From NCBI RefSeq assembly GCF_001039355.2, contig NW_019775568.1, forward strand, positions 191,873 to 219,885: 28,013 bases of DNA, given 5' to 3'. The notes beneath the pieces were generated by a model. It was given only the letters and a program-made list of their open reading frames with translations. It ran no database searches and had not been told where the DNA came from. The stretch comes from Lingula anatina. Lineage: Eukaryota > Brachiopoda > Lingulata > Lingulida > Lingulidae. Numbering within the stretch: the first letter of the stretch is position 1; every line of letters begins with the position of its first letter. Of the stretch, positions 22,670-28,013 are shown in pieces. The position numbers and the translations under genes were made by a program.

Positions 22670-22670
22670 A
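22625..22670. repeat. (AATA)n microsatellite
   Basis: About eleven tetranucleotide units. Confidence 0.95.
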
Positions 22671-22896
22671 ATACAACTTATTTAACCACAGATTCAATCA
22701 ATAAGGGAGGTATTGAAAGGAATGGGTATAAATGCATGTTAGAAATAATAGATGTTTTCAGCCAATTTGTGAAAAGGCCACTCATACATGTATATTGTAA
22801 AAGAAACATTGTCACAGGCTGTTGCAGCAGAACTATAATGCCAATGCAGGCTTTCAGGAATTGTAGAAGCACAAAGTGGAGGGAAGTTCGGAGGTT

Positions 22897-22911
22897 GGGG
22901 GGGGGGGGGGG
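22897..22911. repeat. Poly(G) run
   Basis: Fifteen consecutive G residues. Confidence 0.9.
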
Positions 22912-23735
22912 TTTAGTTCATACAGGCTCTTATGGGTAAACCAGGAGTGACAAAAGCAAACAGATGCCAGGACAGACCATCAGGAAAAGGAGAGTTTTGT
23001 ACATGTGCAGTCAAGTGGTTACGGCAACATTTTAGATGCATTGAAAAACTAAACCCAGATTCATGCATTATGATAACCTCAAGCCATTTTATGGGTCTAA
23101 TTAGGTTGTTTATGCTGAGAGTATTTCTCTTACAGATCCAGGGCAACAGAATAGTGACGATGGATGGAGAGAGAGCATGCAGAGCAGCCTGCAACATCTA
23201 TGTTAGTCTTCCCTGCATCCTCTGATCACAGCAGAGAATGTTGGAATTTAATACATTTTTGTCAGAAGAAGAAACTTGAAGGAACTTACCACAGTTAAAA
23301 ACTATGGCATTTTATTTTTCTAATAAACACAAAAAATTAGGCTTTAACATGGAGATCGAATTATAACCCAGAAGAATCAATTAAAACTGATATTGATCCC
23401 TTTTTTGGAATTTCAAATCTTACCTTACCTTTAATGATTCCGAATTAGCATGTTTTCAGAAAGATATGGTAGGATGGAACGTGCCTTATTTTGTAACTGA
23501 CAAATGTGGAAACCCAGTTTGAACAAAGCTATTGCAAGGTCTTAGTGTAATTTCAGAAATGCTTTTCATTTCTTCATCAGGTACTAGCATTCATCCTATT
23601 CGGTTGATTTCCACTGATGTAGTAGATAAATTCCCAAATTCTTCAGATGATCGTATTGCCATTCTGAATTCATTTGGTAAAGTTGTCTTCAAATAGAGCT
23701 TGCTTCATTATAAAAATTCTGTTGCTTTAAAATAG

Positions 23736-24117
23736 TCACTCCCAAAAACAGAAGAGATAATAATAGTGGAAGTGGAAATATCATAAGCGCAAAGCTATAT
23801 TAGAGGCCAAATTTTCAACCAAAGTTACTTTAGCAGACAAGAAAAAATGGGATCAAATTGCAGCAGTAATTAACAGGTACAGACACCCCTTTAAAGGTAT
23901 CCTGAAATTCAGTAAAAAAATTCTATATATGAAAAGCATAATTCTTTTTATACAAAATTTATATTTCTTGTTTCTTTGGGTAACTGTATGTGTTGAAATA
24001 AATGCTTAAAGATTATATTAATGTTGACAATTTCGACTTATAAATTACAGCCAAAATCCTTTTGTAAGCCATAATGGGTGGAGATTAGGAAGAAGTTCAA
24101 ACATATAAAACAGAGTG
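23736..24117 (+). pseudogene. Relic of a Myb/SANT-like (NAIF1-type) DNA-binding gene, two exons, two frameshifts
   Basis: Exon one (23736-23876) reads PKTEEIIIVEVE in one frame and then, after a shift near 23771, AILEAKFSTKVTLADKKK followed by WDQIAAVIN. This matches the pattern of the Myb/SANT-like domain found in Harbinger-derived proteins: acidic EE start, KFS, T..K, W..I...N. It ends at a good donor (ACAG|GTACAG). After a 174-bp intron with acceptor ATTACAG, exon two (24051-24117) reads SQNPFVSHN and, after a second shift, VEIRKKFKHIKQSG, matching the family's following basic helix. It ends at GTAAGA. Conserved splice sites with two frame breaks indicate a decayed gene; sequencing indels are the alternative. 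DNA binding is inferred from the family only. Confidence 0.55.
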
Positions 24118-24271
24118 GTAAGAAATCTTGTGTAGCTGCTGTGTGTCATTTTCTATGCAATAAAGTTGTACAGTACTTATTTTCATTAGATCGAATTGAT
24201 ATAATTACTTATGTTTCTTTAATGTTTTTCTACTACGTGGCAAAATATGACTAGTCGTGAAAACGCAACTA

Positions 24272-24338
24272 GATTTGACGCTAAATGGTGCTCATGTCAA
24301 TGGTCTTGGCTACCCTTGCGCCGACGTCACAGTCAATA
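24272..24338 (+). repeat. Left arm of a 65-bp inverted repeat
   Basis: It starts GATTTGACGCTAAATGG and ends GACGTCACAGTCAATA. It is matched in inverted orientation at 25214-25277 with a few mismatches and a 2-bp gap. It contains the CRE-like GACGTCAC. No target duplication is visible outside the arms. Confidence 0.75.
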
Positions 24339-24468
24339 CCACGGAATTCTGACACTGTACTGTACTGGGTCCTGTGATGTCTCATATTTAGCAGGCCTAA
24401 CCACGACTGGAAGAATCTATGTAAGACCCATGCAGAAAAGCCTACCTCTGAAGGTTGACAATTTGGAG

Positions 24469-24867
24469 ATGGAAAATCAAAGAGAAATAAAGTGTCTGCA
24501 TTGTTTCAAGATGTTTCCAGCTGGTACTATAAGATCACATGCTGCAAGGCGTTCAAGAAAAGAGGTAAAAAACTGTGAAAATCATTATTCTGACAATTCA
24601 ATATGATGTACGGTAGTTAATTGAAGAAAATGGGAAATCTGAACTCATTTTGGTTTTTATTTAATTGTACTTCACTTTATTCAGTTACTCTTATCCATAC
24701 TTTTAGATGTCTGTGCTTTTTATTTTCATTTTTATTTATATGTGGATACATTATCTTATCGCATATTTTATATCTTACATAAATATTGTAATATGAATTT
24801 TGTACTTTTTTATGCTATCCTCATTTTATGTAAAACTTCAACCTTTTGGTTGCTATCTCAATAAACA

Positions 24868-24906
<39 letters not shown>

Positions 24907-25268
24907 CAACCTGATATAAATGTATTTGTCATCTATGTACACCTTTTTTCCTTTCTTTGTTAAGGAGACACTCATCACTGTTAGTTCCGATGAAGATGAT
25001 GGACCATCAGAATCAGAACTGAAGAGTATGACAGATATATTTGGGGTAAGCATTCAATATATTATTTTTCACCATGCAGATATATTTGGGGTAAGCATTC
25101 AATTTAATTTTTCACCATGACTTATTAAATTGTAACATGAATGACAATTTGTCTTCAAATTAATTTCAGGGAGGAAATGATGTATCTGATGCTGTAAGTG
25201 GACATGATCTTTTTATTGACTGTGACGTCGCAAGGGTAGCCAAGACTATTGACATGAGCGCCATCTAG
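24469..25268 (+). CDS. Small zinc-finger protein (UBZ4-like, fourth ligand lost) inside an inverted repeat
   Basis: Exons 24469-24564, 24965-25045 and 25170-25268 are joined in phase 0 at both junctions, giving 91 residues. The start is the ATG in the context TTGGAGATGG; an in-frame ATG at 24247 would add 74 residues read through the repeat arm. Residues 9-28 follow C-x2-C-x11-H-x3-C spacing (CLHC...H...), as in UBZ4-type ubiquitin-binding fingers, but the last position is Arg (codon CGT), one base from Cys. Residues 33-59 are acidic and Ser-rich (TVSSDEDDGPSESE), a typical linker. Donors are AGAG|GTAAAA and TGGG|GTAAGC; acceptors are TTAAG and TTTCAG. A GTAAGT at 25194 could instead end exon three at 25193 and lead to exons elsewhere. 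Read on, the frame stays open to a TAG inside the right repeat arm. Function unknown; it may be a fragment of a larger HECT- or transposon-associated protein. Confidence 0.45.
24869..24906. repeat. (ATT)n microsatellite
   Basis: About twelve trinucleotide units, in intron 1 of the small zinc-finger gene and just after an AATAAA. Confidence 0.95.
25034..25123. repeat. 45-bp tandem duplication carrying a splice donor
   Basis: GATATATTTGGGGTAAGC at 25034 recurs at 25079, each followed by CATTCAAT and a TTTTTCACCATG stretch. The unit includes the last 12 bases of an exon and its donor, so two identical donors lie 45 bp apart. Confidence 0.85.
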
Positions 25269-25277
25269 CATCAAATC
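25214..25277 (-). repeat. Right arm of the 65-bp inverted repeat
   Basis: It is the inverted counterpart of 24272-24338. The two arms enclose a 1,006-bp unit containing the small zinc-finger gene, in the manner of terminal repeats of a DNA transposon. Confidence 0.75.
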
Positions 25278-25315
25278 CAGGGCGTGCGGCAACTCCCACG
25301 GTCGCTCGAAGATAT

Positions 25316-25515
25316 GGGAGAAAGTCAACAATGTCTTCCAGCCGTGTTGCCGTGCAGCTGAAGGTTGTGACCTCACGACCTGCACAAGCTGACATCACGG
25401 TCACTATAATTAAATGCGTCAACTAATCGTGAGGCGGCGTCTTTCAAGTGCTGAGGAAAGGTGGTGCAAGACGTAAGAGAATCGTGGTGAAGAATTAGAG
25501 CAAGACAGTCAAGAT
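25316..25515 (+). promoter_or_regulatory. Promoter-like block, copy 1 (CRE-like, TATA, leader, splice donor)
   Basis: Homologous to 27815-28003. It contains TGACATCA at 25390-25397, one change from a CRE, and TATAATTAA at 25405-25413, the two starting 15 bp apart as in copy 2. A leader of about 75-85 nt would follow, ending at a strong donor AAGAT|GTGAGT (25515/25516). It is placed as the promoter and noncoding first exon of the TTF zinc-finger gene downstream. Confidence 0.55.
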
Positions 25516-25534
25516 GTGAGTGAGACAGAATACG

Positions 25535-25552
25535 GGTAGCCTGCGGGCTACC
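25535..25552. other. Perfect 7-bp hairpin
   Basis: GGTAGCC, loop TGCG, GGCTACC, just after the donor of promoter copy 1. Confidence 0.6.
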
Positions 25553-25762
25553 TGGCCTGATTGGGGAAAATTGTGGGGGAATTTTGTCAAGTTTAAACTT
25601 TGATTTTAGTTGATTTTCGGCAGACTCTTATGTCTGCTACAGGTACTGTTAGTTTCTAGGGAGTTTCTTACAGGGCTCGGCATAAGGCACCGCCTGATTG
25701 TCCGGGACAACAAAAAATTCTGATCGGACAAGAAATTTTCAAAGTTACCCGCCCGACAGGAC

Positions 25763-26077
25763 AAGTGCAATTTAAGAACACAAATGGTCTTACATGATCT
25801 TAAAAAATGATTAAGACCATTTCTAGTCTGACAGCCAATTAAGTTGTCTCCCCTTACACATTCTCCTATTGTGAGCAGAGGTGTCCTCTATTGTGAGGGG
25901 AGGTATCCCCCATTGTGAGGGGAGGAAACTGCTTGAACACTAAAGTTAATGTTAGATCATTTTTGATCTTAAAAGTTGATTCAGTCCATTTAAAGACTAC
26001 TGCTGTAATGTTTAAGATAGTGTAAGATCACTTGTGAACTTAAATTGCACTTTAAGACCAAATCTAGCCCACTAGTG
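25763..26077 (-). mobile_element. CACTA-like MITE, truncated copy
   Basis: Inverted relative to the copy at 27046-27385 and similar along its whole length. It ends GCCCACTAGTG at 26077 but lacks the outer terminal bases on its left side, where the match starts at AAGTGCAATTTAAG. It includes a small internal array of ATTGTGAGGGGAGG-type units (about 25868-25928). Confidence 0.75.
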
Positions 26078-26369
26078 TTTAAAAATAAGCTGATACTCTG
26101 TAAACAAGAGAAAACTGGTTATGACACTTATTAAATGTAACAAAGATTGAAATAAATTAATTTCACTTAAAAAAGCGTTGAAATTGAACCACAAAGGTTG
26201 CGTTACTTGCATACCTATGTGCTCTATGCATTTCGACGTCTATGAATGATCGGTGTGCAATTTTTCACCCACTCGCAATGCTGAAGTTACAGCTGCCGAG
26301 CACAAACCAGCGACCTGGTAAAGCCAGCAAGTGACCGAACAGCAGCAACTAAGATAATAAAAATGGGAG

Positions 26370-27596
26370 GGGAAAAGGGTGAGAAAGTTTCTCGAAAGCT
26401 GGAAAAGTAAATGGCCCTGGTTAGAGCACGATGAGTCAGCCTTGTTCTGTGCAACCTGCAGGAGGTTTCCGGACTTAGCAGACAGGTAAAGCTTCTCAAG
26501 TCATTTCTTAAATCTATGAAACATTTTATGTAAGAGACATCCTTTCATATTCACTGACTTAAACAGTTATTGAGTGCAAAGTTTGCATTTTATTTTGAAT
26601 GCAAAAATGCAAAAATCTATGCCAACGTAAAAACAACTACAGTGACAGTAGTCACTATCAGTTCTAGAGATATTTAAACATTAACGCCCATACATTTTTA
26701 GCTTTTTCTTGTGTTACATCTTATTAGTCATAGATCAGTTTTATACACTATTTAGTCCGTTTTGATAATAAATTCAGCTTGTCCAGTTGGCGACTCAAAT
26801 ACCCTTAGTTTCAAGCCAGTTGCGGGTTTTTATTCGCGTTTTCAAATTTATATGCTGGTCGCCATCATTACTTACCCGCATATTGGGCCAAGATAGCCGT
26901 AAGAATAAATTCACAAGACGGCCCATATTCTGGGTCTGAAGCTCAGGGTACAACTCAAAGGAAAGTTATGCACATTTTTTTGTCTATCATGATCTTATCA
27001 CTGTTAAAACTACATTTAATCATCAACATATGATATAGTAGAATACACTAGTGGGCTAGATTTGGTCTTAAAGTGCAATTTAAGTTCATAAGTGATCTTA
27101 CACGATCTTAGTCATTACAGCAATAGTCTTAAAATGGACTGAATCTGCTTTTAAGATCAAAAATGATCTAACATCTACTTAAGTGGTCAAGCAGTTTCCT
27201 CCCCTCACAATGGGGAATACCTCTCCTCACAATAGAGGACACCTCTGCTCACAATAGGAGAATGTGTAAGGGGAGACAACTTAATTGGCTGTCAGACTAG
27301 AAATGGTCTTACTCATGTTTTAAGATCATGTAAGACTATTTGTGTTCTTAAATTGCACTTTAAGACCAAATCAAGCCCACTAGTGATAGTACTTTTGAAG
27401 TCTAAACTATCAACAAATATACCTCAAACTGTCATAATCTTTAAGGTGATGATTTTTTTTTATTTTTAGATCTTCATCAATGTACCTTGGAACCCAAGCC
27501 TTTAGGTGTGATGGCTTTCCTGCACATGAACAAAGTAAACAGCACATTAAGTGTTTTGGTGCAGCCCGAGTAGCAACTGCCAGGGTTCATTATTAA
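26370..27596 (+). CDS. TTF-type zinc-finger protein, hAT-transposase related (partial), two exons
   Basis: Exon 26370-26485 reads VRKFLESWKSKWPWL then C-A-T-C-R (CATC) and PDLADR. The donor is GACAG|GTAAAG. Acceptor TATTTTTAG (ends 27469) opens exon 27470-27593, giving Arg across the junction, then SSSMYLGTQAFR and HEQSKQH, and a stop at 27594-27596. The order SW..FPWL-like, CxxC, G..FR, HExSxxH is that of TTF-type zinc fingers at the N-terminus of hAT-family transposases and ZNF862-like proteins; it binds zinc and probably DNA. The 5' boundary is unclear. The frame has a stop at 26358, acceptors upstream are purine-rich and poor, and the nearby ATG at 26363 is one base out of frame. The true C-terminus may lie on further exons. 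It is either a domesticated fragment or a decaying gene; the exact in-frame splice favours a recent function. Confidence 0.6.
27046..27385 (+). mobile_element. CACTA-like MITE, complete copy with ATA target duplication
   Basis: 340 bp flanked by ATA at 27043-27045 and 27386-27388. The ends are inverted repeats of about 39 bp starting CACTAGTGGGCT and differing at one base. CACTA termini and a three-base duplication are the signature of the CACTA (EnSpm/CMC) superfamily. It has no coding capacity. It lies in the intron of the TTF zinc-finger gene. Confidence 0.8.
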
Positions 27597-27814
27597 CACA
27601 TAAATGACTAACCACCCAGATTATGTCCTTAATCTCAAGACTTTCCACCTGATTATATTGTAACGAACGGGGCTCCAATAGCTCTACACCGATGCCGACA
27701 AAAATTTACCAGTCCAACTTTAGTTGCCGTTCTAGAGCCGTTTAAAGACGAAAAGATGCCAAATACCCCATGATTTTAAACAAAGAAAGAAACGTTAGAT
27801 TTGTACCGCTGTAC

Positions 27815-28003
27815 GGGAAAAAATCAACAATGACGTTCCAACCGTGTCGACGTGCCGTCAGAAAGTGTGACCGCGCGACCTGCGGTCATGACGTCATGGT
27901 CGCTATAAATAACCGCTCAGCTGATCGTTAGCGGCGCTTTTCAAGTTCTTCAAGTTGAAGCGGGGAAGAAAGAAAGTATCTTAGAGTGACAGTCATAAAG
28001 CAC
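27815..28003 (+). promoter_or_regulatory. Promoter-like block, copy 2 (CRE and TATA)
   Basis: TGACGTCA at 27889-27896 is a perfect CRE and TATAAATA at 27904-27911 a canonical TATA box. Both sit exactly 2,499 bp from their counterparts in copy 1. The leader sequence remains similar (TTAGAG...GACAGTCA) up to about 28003, but no donor is reached before the window ends. It probably drives a second member of the same gene family to the right. Confidence 0.6.
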
Positions 28004-28013
28004 AAGAGAGAGA

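Larger units (their letters stand above)
20294..23730. other. Very AT-rich spacer
   Basis: About 3.4 kb with long homopolymers and no gene I can support. At 22930-23235 the composition is less AT-rich. A polypyrimidine acceptor (TTTCTCTTACAG, ending 23136) there precedes a 24-codon polar frame, and another at 23580 precedes a 37-codon frame ending at 23696. Neither resembles a known protein. Confidence 0.4.

Noticed and set aside
22932-23225. Overlapping open frames on both strands
   Set aside because: No family resemblance; an internal acceptor at 23136 is suggestive but no matching upstream donor was found.
1-28013. CRISPR arrays, bacterial operons, ribosome binding sites
   Set aside because: The window is animal nuclear DNA; spaced short repeats of CRISPR type are absent.

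Overview
This is AT-rich nuclear DNA from an animal. Genes are split by introns with GT..AG borders, microsatellites and homopolymer runs are common, and the spacers hold a LINE, several small inverted-repeat (MITE-like) elements and old interspersed repeats. A secreted C-type lectin, SANT-like and TTF-type zinc-finger sequences related to transposon proteins, and repeats carrying GGTCAAGGTCA together suggest a marine invertebrate, most likely a mollusc or other lophotrochozoan. The species cannot be fixed from the sequence alone. All gene models below are hand-spliced.

Layout. 1-2.2 kb: no gene, a CA microsatellite and the 3' end of a degraded LINE. 2.4-4.65 kb, minus strand: a four-exon gene for a 137-residue secreted protein with six cysteines in the mature part, family not recognised. 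Its introns hold a MITE, a hammerhead-ribozyme-like core and a GT/GA microsatellite. 4.7-10.8 kb: no supported gene, but three MITE-like inverted-repeat units and several microsatellites. 10.86-17.12 kb, plus strand: a four-exon C-type lectin gene with a TATA-like box, signal peptide, coiled coil and a carbohydrate domain carrying EPN and WND motifs. Its 3 kb last intron holds a nested stack: an old repeat, a 5'-truncated LINE inside it, and a palindromic MITE inside the LINE. 17.1-23.7 kb: no supported gene, with repeats and very AT-rich DNA.

23.7-28.0 kb is a mosaic of transposon-related genes: a frameshifted two-exon SANT-like relic; a small zinc-finger gene (UBZ4-like spacing, fourth ligand replaced by Arg) lying wholly between 65-bp inverted repeats; and a split TTF-type zinc-finger gene whose first recognisable exon is flanked by two opposed CACTA-like MITEs. 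A CRE-plus-TATA promoter-like block is present twice, 2,499 bp apart, with the spacing between its two elements conserved. It lies once before the TTF gene and once at the end of the window, which suggests a compact tandem gene array continuing beyond the window.

The two best-supported genes (six-cysteine protein and lectin) both encode secreted proteins and are transcribed divergently, about 6 kb apart. Nothing in the sequence shows that they act together.
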